A DNA stretch of 64,000 nucleotides, taken from positions 186,001 through 250,000 of the forward strand of contig NZ_SLUQ01000006.1 in the NCBI RefSeq assembly GCF_004345245.1. The letters are read 5' to 3'. Positions 43,361-51,315 of this stretch are shown here, one piece after another. Numbering within the stretch: the stretch's first letter is position 1; each line of letters begins with the position of its first letter. The notes under the pieces are model-generated. The model was not told where the DNA came from, did no database searches, and worked only from the letters and a program-made list of their open reading frames with translations. The stretch is from Rhizobium sp. BK251 (GTDB lineage Bacteria; Pseudomonadota; Alphaproteobacteria; Rhizobiales; Rhizobiaceae). Both the position numbers and the translations under genes were made by a program.

Positions 43361-43492
43361 TCAGCGCGGTGGGCACTGGTTGTTGGGGCACTCTTGCGCC
43401 GCGACGTCCACCGCCGTCAGGTGCGGCACGGCAAGTATCGTGACCGATATAGTCAGGAACAATGTAAGAGCGTATTGCCAAACGCGGCGCAT
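43361..43492 (-). CDS. Small exported peptide (43 residues)
   Basis: A short gene starts at ATG 43492, behind CAGGGAGCAAGAAA, and ends 9 bp before the large membrane protein gene. The product has a basic start (MRRVWQY), a hydrophobic helix (ALTLFLTISVTILAVPHL) and a tail VDVAAQECPNNQCPPR with two Cys, like a signal peptide followed by a tiny mature Cys/Pro peptide. I do not recognise a family. The ribosome-binding site, signal-like composition and tight spacing argue that it is real. Confidence 0.6.
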   Translation of the reverse strand: MRRVWQYALTLFLTISVTILAVPHLTAVDVAAQECPNNQCPPR

Positions 43493-43648
43493 TTTCTTGC
43501 TCCCTGAAGTCAGTCAAGAAATCTGGCATATTATACTCTGCTAACATTGTACTCCTGCACGGTGGAAGCGCAACCGATATCGAGCACAGGATGCAATGGC
43601 GCTCGGCGACATATCATGATGCGTGCGCAAATTGCGGCAGGCCCGCTT

Positions 43649-43948
43649 TCAACCTTTCACGAGCCGGTCGATGACGCGGCCAAGGAACAGTATTTCGCCG
43701 AGGAAGCCGCGTGCGAGTGCATAGCCGTACCAGAGGAGGAAGAGCGAGAAGAGGCCGAGCAAGAGCGCAACGAAACGATTGCCCGCACCCGGCGGCGGCA
43801 ACAGCTGGAATTCATCGTTGAGAAACGCTTGGAAACTGCGCGGCCGCAAGAGCATCCATAGACCCAGCCCCGTGACCGAGACGCAGACCAATAGCTGAAG
43901 AACAAGTACGAATAGGCCGCGATTCATGTCCTGCCGTGAGTTATCCAT
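43649..43948 (-). CDS. Small membrane protein of unknown function
   Basis: This 99-residue protein has two strongly hydrophobic segments (GLFVLVLQLLVCVSVTGLGLWMLL and FVALLLGLFSLFLLWYGYAL). They are separated by a short loop with RPRSFQAFLNDEFQLLPPP. No family is recognised. It is on the same strand as the large membrane protein gene but 157 bp downstream of the small peptide's upstream region. Start ATG 43948, with ATG 43927 possible. Confidence 0.6.
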   Translation of the reverse strand: MDNSRQDMNRGLFVLVLQLLVCVSVTGLGLWMLLRPRSFQAFLNDEFQLLPPPGAGNRFVALLLGLFSLFLLWYGYALARGFLGEILFLGRVIDRLVKG

Positions 43949-44071
43949 TCCGCCGGCCGCCCAGCCAACCGCCGCCGCCCCGAGCGTTCCAGGGTCGAAT
44001 GGAAACGACTAGCAGCGATGGCATAGGTTTTCGAGGCGGCGAGAAGGGCATTCGCATCAAGGGAAATTTAT

Positions 44072-44118
44072 GCCGGCCCTTGCCTGCCCCGCATCTTCCC
44101 TCACGACAAAGGGCCGGC
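44072..44118. terminator. Hairpin downstream of the TctAB gene
   Basis: GCCGGCCCTT and AAGGGCCGGC form a perfect 10-bp stem around a 27-nt loop, 40 bp beyond the minus-strand TctAB stop. There is no T run, so termination or 3-prime protection is tentative. Confidence 0.4.
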
Positions 44119-44157
44119 GCCCCGCGGCACCGACCCTCCGTATTGGCAAAGCCGACA

Positions 44158-46239
44158 TCAGATAATGTCGGAGACCGCAGCCCTCAGCGCCGGGAAGGCG
44201 TTGCCGAGATAGGATTGCGGCCAGGGCACGTTGAGCGTCTGGTCGAAGAGCACGAACATGGCGACCCAGATGATGCCGACGATCAATATCGTGCGCAGCC
44301 AGGGCTGCTTTCCTTCAAGGCGCATGTAGAGCAGCATGTAGAGGAACATGGTCGGCAGGAGGCCGATCAGCAGCACGCCGACGAAGATCGCGACTAGCCA
44401 GAGGGCCGCGATTCCGATGCGCGCATAGATCTCCCGATCCGGCAGTCCTTCCAGCGGATCGGACTCGCTCGGCTTGCGCGGCTCCACGATGCGTTCTCCG
44501 GCCCGCACCTTCATCGTCATGCCAATCCCCGAGAGGATCACCACGAGGAGGCCAACGCCTGCGACCGTCTGCGGCATCAGGCGTGCGGCGAAGGCCCAGT
44601 GAGTCGAGGTCAGGAGCGCGGTGAGGAAAAAGAGGCCCATGACCAGCCAGATGCCCGGAACCACGATGCGGTCGACCGGAGAAGCCGTGCCCTGCTCAAC
44701 CTCCCTCTGGCTCTCGCCTGGTGCGCTGACGGCAGCGCCGACCGGCATAAGCGCGCGGACGCGGCGGTTGGCAAGGAACTTGTACAGGCTCCAGGCGAAG
44801 AAGATGACCGGAATGAGAGTGATGATGATCACGCCGGGGCGCGAGACCCAGGTGAAGCCGTAACGACTGGTGGAGATGAAGAGATACTGCTCCACGAGCC
44901 CGCCGAGCACGAGGCCGAGGAGGACGGGCGCGCGCGCCCAGCCGAACCGCTTCATCGTCCAGCCGATCACCGAGAAGAGCAGCAGCACGACGATATCGCC
45001 GATATCGCGAGTCGCCTGATAGGCGCCAATGAAGACGATCGAAAGGACCGCCGGCACCAGCACGCCGGCCGGCACAAGCGCCAGCTTGGCTAGCTGCGAG
45101 ACGAAGGCGAAGCAGATGAGGACGCCGACGATATTGGCGATCATCAGGCTCCAGACGATCGTGTAGGTAATGTCGAGCTGTTCCGTCAGGAGTTTCGGAC
45201 CCGGCTGGATGCCGTGCATCATGAAGGCGCCGAGCAGGATCGCCATGGTGGCGCTTGCCGGAATGCCGAAGGCGAGCGTCGGGATGAGTGCGCCGCCCTC
45301 GCGCGAGTTGTTGGCTGCCTCGCAGGCGATGACGCCGCGCACATCGCCTGTACCGAAGCTTTCCGTGCCGCCCTTGACCGATTTCGCTGCCGAACCGTAG
45401 GCGATCCAGTCCACGGCCGGCCCGCCGAGGCCGGGAATGGAGCCGAGCACCGCACCGAGCCATGAGCTCTGCAATACGAGGCGGATGTTCTTGATGGCAT
45501 CGACCACGCCACGGAACTGATCCCGCACGATGCTTTCGCTGCGGTGCGCGGCGATCGCCTGTTTGGAGGCGGCAAGCTCGATCAGTTCCGGGACGGCGAA
45601 GAGGCCGAGCACCAGCGCCTCGATCGGAATGCCTTCCCAGAGATAGATCGAGCCGAATGTCCAACGCAGTTCACCGGTCTGCGCCTCGTCTCCGACGGAG
45701 GCGAGCAGAACGCCAAAGCACGCCGCAACCAGGCCCTTCATCATGTTGCCCTGGCTGACGGCAGCGACCAGGCTGAGGCCGAGGACGCAGAGTGCCAGCA
45801 GTTCCGGCGTGCCGAAGGCCATCATGAAGGGCCTGAGGATCGGGATCGCGACGCCGAGCAGGACGGCTCCGAAGATGCCACCGAAGAGCGAGGCGGAATA
45901 GGAGGCGCCGAGCGCCCTGCCCGCTTCGCCACGGCGCGCCATCGGATAGCCGTCCATGACGGTCGCGGCTGAGCCGGCGGCTCCGGGAACGCCGAGCAGG
46001 ATGGAGGGGATGGTGTCCGCCGTCGGCGTCACCGCCCACATGCCGATCAGGAAGGCGAGAGCGGTGTAGGAATCCATTGTGTAGGTGAAAGGCAGGAGCA
46101 GCGCCATGCCGGCAAGTCCGCCAATGCCGGGGATCACCCCGATGAAGAGGCCGAGCAGGACGCCCAGCATGATGATCAGGAAGCGGAACGGATCGAAGAC
46201 GACCGTCAGCGCCTCCATCGCCTGTTGCAAGAGATGCAT
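44158..46239 (-). CDS. Fused TctA-TctB permease of a tripartite tricarboxylate transporter
   Basis: This 693-residue membrane protein starts as TctA (residues ~1-500): GVIPGIGGLAGMALLLPFTY, LGVPGAAGSAATVMDGYPMARRGEAGRALG and EAANNSREGGALIPTLAFGIP are the family hallmarks. After a polar linker at ~540 (SAPGESQREVEQG) it continues into a four-helix TctB-like domain. In most transporters these are separate proteins. I chose ATG 46239, behind GGAGG. The partner binding protein is probably the TctC encoded at 32.6 kb. Confidence 0.88.
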   Translation of the reverse strand: MHLLQQAMEALTVVFDPFRFLIIMLGVLLGLFIGVIPGIGGLAGMALLLPFTYTMDSYTALAFLIGMWAVTPTADTIPSILLGVPGAAGSAATVMDGYPMARRGEAGRALGASYSASLFGGIFGAVLLGVAIPILRPFMMAFGTPELLALCVLGLSLVAAVSQGNMMKGLVAACFGVLLASVGDEAQTGELRWTFGSIYLWEGIPIEALVLGLFAVPELIELAASKQAIAAHRSESIVRDQFRGVVDAIKNIRLVLQSSWLGAVLGSIPGLGGPAVDWIAYGSAAKSVKGGTESFGTGDVRGVIACEAANNSREGGALIPTLAFGIPASATMAILLGAFMMHGIQPGPKLLTEQLDITYTIVWSLMIANIVGVLICFAFVSQLAKLALVPAGVLVPAVLSIVFIGAYQATRDIGDIVVLLLFSVIGWTMKRFGWARAPVLLGLVLGGLVEQYLFISTSRYGFTWVSRPGVIIITLIPVIFFAWSLYKFLANRRVRALMPVGAAVSAPGESQREVEQGTASPVDRIVVPGIWLVMGLFFLTALLTSTHWAFAARLMPQTVAGVGLLVVILSGIGMTMKVRAGERIVEPRKPSESDPLEGLPDREIYARIGIAALWLVAIFVGVLLIGLLPTMFLYMLLYMRLEGKQPWLRTILIVGIIWVAMFVLFDQTLNVPWPQSYLGNAFPALRAAVSDII

Positions 46240-46621
46240 ATTTCCTCCACGCGCCCGGCTCCCGCCAGACATTGCCTTCCGGACCGGCACGCGCGGCGCG
46301 CCCGGCCCATGGTTCGAAAGCATCGCCACCTTAGCGGTGCCAGCCGGTATTGCATCTGTAACCAGAGCGACACCGGTGATTTGCCAACCTCTCGAAACGC
46401 GGCTGTTGCCGATACGGCACGTCCCGAAATGCGGCTGCAGACAGACGGGCATGGCCGGTCTTCCGCACTGCGCGGAAAAGGCTCACTATGCCTGGCTGTC
46501 CTCCTGCAACACGACGATCCGAGCTCCCGGTCGGATCATTTGTGTAGTACTGTCATTTTGTAAGACAATGGTGGACTAGAGCCGCTGATTTTGGCAAATT
46601 CAAAAAGCGGAGGTCATTATC
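46240..46621. promoter_or_regulatory. Divergent promoter region of TctAB and the LysR gene, with a TGTCAT-type site
   Basis: This 382-bp gap has no gene that I can support. TGTCATTTTGTAAGACA (46551-46567) is a dyad (TGTCnT / AnGACA) lying 55-71 bp before the LysR start and ~310 bp before TctAB. It is preceded by TAGTACTGTCAT (46545-46556), identical over 12 bp to the site before the hydrolase gene at 47671. Confidence 0.55.
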
Positions 46622-47584
46622 ATGCCGGTGAATTTAGCGACCATGGAATTGAAACTGCTCGTCGTTTTCGACGCGCTTCTCGTCGAGTGCAGCGTCAGCC
46701 GCGCGGCCGACCGGCTTGGAATGTCGCAGCCGGCCGTCAGCAACGCGCTGAACCGGTTGCGCCTGATGCTGAACGACCGCCTCTTCATCCGTACCAGCGA
46801 GGGCATGCGCCCGACCCCGCGCGCGACGGAGATCGCCGGACCGATCCAGGCCGCCATGCGCCAGATCGAAGAGGCGCTGGAGCCGACCGCCTTCGAGCCT
46901 GCCGATCCCGACTGGACCTTCAGCCTCGCCGTCTCCGACCACGCCTCTGTTGTGATGCTGCCACATCTGATCGAGCACATATCGCGGATCGCTCCGCGCG
47001 TCGGGCTGAAGATCCAGTCCCGACCGAACGAGGATCTGCCTGCCGTTCTCGACACCAACGAGATCGATATCGCGATCGGCGTCATTCCCGAGCTGCCGAG
47101 GCGCTTCAAACGCATGCCGCTCTTCGAGGACACCTATCTCTGCATGATGCGGCGCAGCCATCCGCTCGCCGGCCGGCCGATCACGCTGGAAGAATTCCTG
47201 AAGGCGGACCAGCTTTCGGTGAAACCCGGCATGAGCGACATGAGCCGCGCCGACCGCTTCCTGGCCCAGGAGGGCATCAAGCGCCGCACGGTAACGACCG
47301 TGCATCAGTTTCTTGCAGCGCCCGCCATCGTCTCTCGCTCCGATCTGATTGTGCTCGTCTTCGAGAAGATGGCGCCGATCTTCGATCCATCGCGCTTCTA
47401 TTTCTGTCCCGTGCCGGTTCCGAACATGAAGGTGACGGCAACCGCGGTCTGGAGCGATGTGCATTCCGACCTTCCGGCCCACAAGTGGCTGCGGCGCCAG
47501 ATCGCGCTGGCCGCGCGCCAACTGGCCGAAGAGCCGGAACTCTCCCGTGACGAGGCGCTTCCGGCCTCCATGGCATTGAACTGA
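46622..47584 (+). CDS. LysR-family transcriptional regulator
   Basis: This 320-residue LTTR has an N-terminal helix-turn-helix (LLVVFDALLVECSVSRAADRLGMSQPAVSNALNRLR) and a periplasmic-binding-fold effector domain. The NodD/NahR-like pattern (HPLAGRPITLEEFLKADQLSV) suggests an aromatic or organic-acid effector. ATG 46622 follows GGAGG. It lies between the divergent TctAB gene and the downstream enol-lactonase-like hydrolase, either of which could be its target. Confidence 0.9.
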   Translation: MPVNLATMELKLLVVFDALLVECSVSRAADRLGMSQPAVSNALNRLRLMLNDRLFIRTSEGMRPTPRATEIAGPIQAAMRQIEEALEPTAFEPADPDWTFSLAVSDHASVVMLPHLIEHISRIAPRVGLKIQSRPNEDLPAVLDTNEIDIAIGVIPELPRRFKRMPLFEDTYLCMMRRSHPLAGRPITLEEFLKADQLSVKPGMSDMSRADRFLAQEGIKRRTVTTVHQFLAAPAIVSRSDLIVLVFEKMAPIFDPSRFYFCPVPVPNMKVTATAVWSDVHSDLPAHKWLRRQIALAARQLAEEPELSRDEALPASMALN

Positions 47585-47670
47585 GCTTCATCAGGCCTGG
47601 CTTCAAACGCGATCCTCGAGGAATCGGCGATTGCGCACGCCCCATTGCGCCCGCTTCGCAAATGCGAATA

Positions 47671-47692
47671 TAGTACTGTCATACAATATGAC
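47671..47692. promoter_or_regulatory. TGTCATACA dyad upstream of the hydrolase gene
   Basis: TAGTACTGTCATACAATATGAC contains a perfect dyad, GTCATA-CAA-TATGAC (47678-47692), centred ~55 bp before the hydrolase start. It is the most symmetric of the four related sites and the best model for the operator. Function is inferred. Confidence 0.55.
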
Positions 47693-47739
47693 GTAGCTGA
47701 GGAATTCTGATCCTCGGCAAGAACAGGAAAGGACATGCC

Positions 47740-48585
47740 GTGAGCCAGCGATCCATCTCCCCCGAACGCCTATCGCCGGAATTCGCCGGGATGCGGGACG
47801 GAACCCGCCTCTCCTACCGCCTCGTCAAGGGCAATGGCGATCGGCGTTGCTTGCTCGTGCATTCGCTCGCCATGGACAAGACCTTCTGGAACGCGACCGT
47901 CGAGGCGCTTGCTGCCGGCGCCGACGTGTTGATCTACGACTGCCGCGGCCATGGCGCCTCCGATAAGCCGGAAGGACCCTACAGCGTCGAACAGTTCGCG
48001 GGCGATGTCGCCGACCTCATGGATCACGTCGGCTGGAAATCGGCGACGGTCGCGGGCGCATCGATGGGCGGCTGCGTCGCGCTTGCCTTCGCTGCCGGCT
48101 TTCCGGAACGCGTGGAGGCGCTCGGCCTCTTCGATACGACCGCCTGGTACGGCGAGAATGCGCCGCAGGCCTGGGCCGAGCGCGCGGAGAAGGCACTCGA
48201 AGGCGGGATGGCGGCCCTTGTCGCTTTCCAGAAGACCCGCTGGTTCAGCGATGCCTTCCGCGAGGCAGATCCGGCAATCGTTGAAGCGGCCATTGCCGTC
48301 TTCCTCGCCAACGATCTGAAAGCCTATGCGGCCACCTGCGCCATGCTCGGCCACGCCGATCTCCGCCAAGCGCTTCCGACGTTCAATTTTCCGTGCCGCG
48401 TCGTCGTCGGCTCGGAGGACTACGCCACCCCGCCGGACATGGCCCGCACCATGGCCGGCGCCATTCCCGGCGCAACATTGGATATTCTTCAGGGCGCCCG
48501 CCACTTCACGCCGCTGGAGGTGCCGGCGATCATCGCGAGCCATCTCGATCTCCTCCTCGACGCCAGCAGCGGAGGACGGCGCTGA
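47740..48585 (+). CDS. Alpha/beta hydrolase, 3-oxoadipate enol-lactonase-like
   Basis: This 281-residue hydrolase has the nucleophile elbow AGASMGGCVAL (Ser in GxSxG), the strand YDCRGHGASDKPEGPYS typical of PcaD-like enol-lactonases, the acid in VGSEDYATPP, and His in GARHFTPLE. It starts with GTG 47740 behind AGGAAAGGA. The upstream TGTCATACA dyad links it to the UbiD/hydroxylase and TctC transcripts. It could open a lactone from ring cleavage; that role is inferred. Confidence 0.85.
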   Translation: MSQRSISPERLSPEFAGMRDGTRLSYRLVKGNGDRRCLLVHSLAMDKTFWNATVEALAAGADVLIYDCRGHGASDKPEGPYSVEQFAGDVADLMDHVGWKSATVAGASMGGCVALAFAAGFPERVEALGLFDTTAWYGENAPQAWAERAEKALEGGMAALVAFQKTRWFSDAFREADPAIVEAAIAVFLANDLKAYAATCAMLGHADLRQALPTFNFPCRVVVGSEDYATPPDMARTMAGAIPGATLDILQGARHFTPLEVPAIIASHLDLLLDASSGGRR

Positions 48586-48685
48586 AGCAGCGTCCATGCG
48601 AAACGGACGCAGGCACTTAAAATATCCGGGTTTTCACTTATATATGGGTCAAACTCGTTTCGAGGGTCTGCTAGAGGAGACTTGA

Positions 48686-49687
48686 ATGCTTGGTGCCCTT
48701 TCCCGCCATTCCCGCCTTGCTGCCATCGTGGTAGCGGGTCTGGCCCTTTCCGTGATGACGGTCGACCACGCCGAGGCCCGGCGCGCCGGCGGCAGCTTCG
48801 GCGGATTCGGAAGCCGGGGAACCCGTACCTTCCAGGCCCCGCCGGTAACCCGCACCGCGCCGACAACTGCCGCTCCGATCGAGCGCTCCATGACGCCCCG
48901 GACGCAGACCAACCAGCCGGCAACGGCGCAGTCGCCTCTCGGCGCGCAGCAGCGCCCCGGCTTCTTCAACGGCTTTGGCCGCTCGATGCTGGGTGGCCTC
49001 CTGGTCGGTGGCCTGTTCGGCATGCTGCTCGGTCACGGCTTCGGCGGTGGTTTCGGTTTCCTCGGCATGCTGCTGCAGATCGCCTTGATTGCCGGCGCCG
49101 TGATGCTGGCCCTGCGGTTCTTCGCGCAACGCCGGCAGCAGCAGCCCTACGCGGCTTCCGCCGCCGGTCCGTCGCCACGCCAGTCCTACGGTGCGCCCGG
49201 CAGCAACGTCACCTCGTTCCGGATCCCCTCGATCGGTTCCGGCGCCGGCGCGGCCGCCTCGCCGGTGACGCCCGCCAATGACACGACGGTCGACCAGAGC
49301 GATCTCGAGCGCTTCGAGCAGATACTCGACGCAGTCCAGCGCGCCTATGGCGCCGAGGACTATGCCGCGCTCCGCAAGCTGACGACGCCCGAAGCCATGT
49401 CCTACCTCGCGGAGGAACTGGGCGAGAACGCCACAAAGGGCGTGCGCAACAGTGTCTCCGACGTCCATCTCCTGCAGGGCGACGTCGCCGAAGCATGGAA
49501 TGAAGGTAACGACGAATATGCAACGGTCGCGATGCGCTATTCGAGCATCGACGCTCTTGTCGATCGCGAGACCGGCCGTGTGGTCGATGGCAACGCCACG
49601 ACGCCGACCGAGACGACGGAGGTCTGGACCTTCGTTCGCAGACCCGGCAACGACTGGAAGCTTTCTGCTATCCAGGCTGCGGCCTGA
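48686..49687 (+). CDS. Tim44-like domain membrane protein
   Basis: This 333-residue protein has an N-terminal signal or anchor (residues ~1-31, ending AEA) and a Gly/Arg- and Gln/Pro-rich linker. A glycine-zipper hydrophobic segment follows (GGLLVGGLFGMLLGHGFGGGFGFLGMLLQIALI, with one further helix). The C-terminal Tim44-like domain reads DLERFEQILDAVQRAYGAEDYAALRKLTTPEAMSYLAEEL. Bacterial members of this type are common in Alphaproteobacteria and their role is poorly known. ATG 48686 follows GAGGAG. Confidence 0.85.
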   Translation: MLGALSRHSRLAAIVVAGLALSVMTVDHAEARRAGGSFGGFGSRGTRTFQAPPVTRTAPTTAAPIERSMTPRTQTNQPATAQSPLGAQQRPGFFNGFGRSMLGGLLVGGLFGMLLGHGFGGGFGFLGMLLQIALIAGAVMLALRFFAQRRQQQPYAASAAGPSPRQSYGAPGSNVTSFRIPSIGSGAGAAASPVTPANDTTVDQSDLERFEQILDAVQRAYGAEDYAALRKLTTPEAMSYLAEELGENATKGVRNSVSDVHLLQGDVAEAWNEGNDEYATVAMRYSSIDALVDRETGRVVDGNATTPTETTEVWTFVRRPGNDWKLSAIQAAA

Positions 49688-49707
49688 AATCAGAGAGAGG
49701 GCGAGGC

Positions 49708-50691
49708 TTAGCGCCTCGCCTTTTCCGTTGTGTTCAACTGCCGCACCGGATTGCCCGCCAGCCAGGCGGAGATATCCTCCAGCGCATCCCTGTAGAAGAC
49801 GCGATAGGTTTCCTCGGTGACATAGCCGAGGTGCGGCGTCGCGACGACGTTGGCCAGACCGCGAAAAGGATGGTCGGCCGGCAGCGGCTCCCGGTCGAAG
49901 ACGTCGAGCCCAGCCCCGCCGATCTTTCCGCCCTCAAGCGCTGCGATCAACGCCGGTTCGTCGACCAGCGGCCCGCGCGAGGTGTTGATGAGCAGGGCGT
50001 CCTTCTTCATCAGACCGAGCTCGCGTGCCCCGATGATGCCCGCCGTCTCGGGTGTCAGCGTCAGATGCAGGCTGACCACGTCGGAACGGGACAGCAGATC
50101 GTCAAGCGACGGCGAAAAGCCGATACCGAGTGCGGCGCTCCTTTCCGGCGTATTGGAGCGCGACCAGCCGGCGACCTCCATGCCGAAGGCGCGGCCGTAG
50201 CCGGCCACCAGCTTCCCGAGCTTGCCGAGACCAACGACGCCGAGCGTCTTGCCGGCAAGGCCGCGCCCGACCGAAAGCTGCCATCGCTCGCCACTCGCCC
50301 GGAAATTCGCTGCCTCCGCCGGTATATGCCGCACGAGCGCCATCAGCAGCGCCCAGGCGATTTCCGCCGCCGGCCCCACCACGCCGCCCGTGCCTGCGAC
50401 GATGATCCCGAGCCTTGCCGCTGCTTCCGTGTCGATCGAGGCATTATGCATGCCGGTGGTGATCAGGAGCTTGAGTTTCGGTAGCTGTTCGAGAAGGGCA
50501 GCGTCGAACACCGTGCGCTCGCGCATGGCAACGATGATGTCGTAGTCCCGCAATCGCTGCTGTGCCTGCGCACCCGTGCCGGTCGGATCCGCGAAGCTTT
50601 CAACGCGGACCTTTCCGTCAAGCGCTCGCCAATCCGCCATGGAAAGGGCGATCTGCTGATAGTCGTCGAGGATGGCGCAGTTCAGGGTCAT
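49708..50691 (-). CDS. D-2-hydroxyacid dehydrogenase family protein
   Basis: This 327-residue NAD(P)-dependent oxidoreductase is related to phosphoglycerate dehydrogenase. It has GVVGLGKLGKLVAGYGRAFGMEV (Rossmann loop) and the catalytic Arg in NTSRGPLVDE. The Glu is in DREPLPADHP and the His in TPHLGYVTEE. I chose ATG 50691 (MTLNCAILDDYQ), 9 bp after GGAG; a longer frame upstream is unconserved. The substrate is unknown. Confidence 0.9.
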   Translation of the reverse strand: MTLNCAILDDYQQIALSMADWRALDGKVRVESFADPTGTGAQAQQRLRDYDIIVAMRERTVFDAALLEQLPKLKLLITTGMHNASIDTEAAARLGIIVAGTGGVVGPAAEIAWALLMALVRHIPAEAANFRASGERWQLSVGRGLAGKTLGVVGLGKLGKLVAGYGRAFGMEVAGWSRSNTPERSAALGIGFSPSLDDLLSRSDVVSLHLTLTPETAGIIGARELGLMKKDALLINTSRGPLVDEPALIAALEGGKIGGAGLDVFDREPLPADHPFRGLANVVATPHLGYVTEETYRVFYRDALEDISAWLAGNPVRQLNTTEKARR

Positions 50692-50829
50692 GGGCTTGTA
50701 CTCCGGGGGAAGAGATGGACCGGTGGTTGATATAGGCGCGGCGGCGCGCTTCGAGAACCGGCGACGACCGGTTCGTTCGATCTCGCAGATCACTTTCCAT
50801 TGACCTCGCCCGCTGCTATCTGAAGCAAG

Positions 50830-51315
50830 ATGCAAATACGGGACGAACAGCCACGCGACCATGCCGCCATCGCCGAACTCGTCGAGCGCGCCTTCGGGCA
50901 GCCGGTCGAGGCGCGGCTCGTCGAAAAGCTGCGCGACGACGGCGATGCGGCGATTTCGCTGGTTGCGGAGGAAGGGGACGCTATCGTCGGCCATATCCTG
51001 CTGTCGCCGATGGCAGCACCGTTCCCGGCGCTCGGCCTCGCCCCACTTGCAGTCCTTCCCGGTCATGAGCGCAAGGGCATCGGCTCTGCGCTGGTCAAGG
51101 CAGCCATCGCACGGGCAGGCGAGCGGAACTACGGCGCCGTCTTTGTCCTCGGCGATCCTGGCTATTATGAGCGCTTCGGCTTCAGGGCCGCTCTGGCCGC
51201 GGACTTTTCTTCTCCCTATGCCGGTCCTTACTTCATGGTCATGCCGTTACGGGAATCTCTTCCCGCTACGACAGGCCGCGTCGACTACGCGCGAGCTTTC
51301 GACGGCCTCGCCTGA
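50830..51315 (+). CDS. GNAT-family N-acetyltransferase (YhbS-like)
   Basis: This 161-residue acetyltransferase has the acetyl-CoA pyrophosphate loop LAVLPGHERKGIGSALVKAAI (R/Q-x-x-G-x-G/A) and the YhbS-like end VFVLGDPGYYERFGF. The length is typical for the subfamily. It is convergent with, and directly abuts, the large flavoprotein gene at 51316, with no spacer between the stops. The acceptor is unknown. Confidence 0.87.
   Translation: MQIRDEQPRDHAAIAELVERAFGQPVEARLVEKLRDDGDAAISLVAEEGDAIVGHILLSPMAAPFPALGLAPLAVLPGHERKGIGSALVKAAIARAGERNYGAVFVLGDPGYYERFGFRAALAADFSSPYAGPYFMVMPLRESLPATTGRVDYARAFDGLA

Noticed and set aside
46240..46452. N-terminal extension of the TctAB frame up to 46452
   Set aside because: The added residues are unconserved and precede a GGAGG-ATG start at 46239 that begins the family-typical N-terminus.
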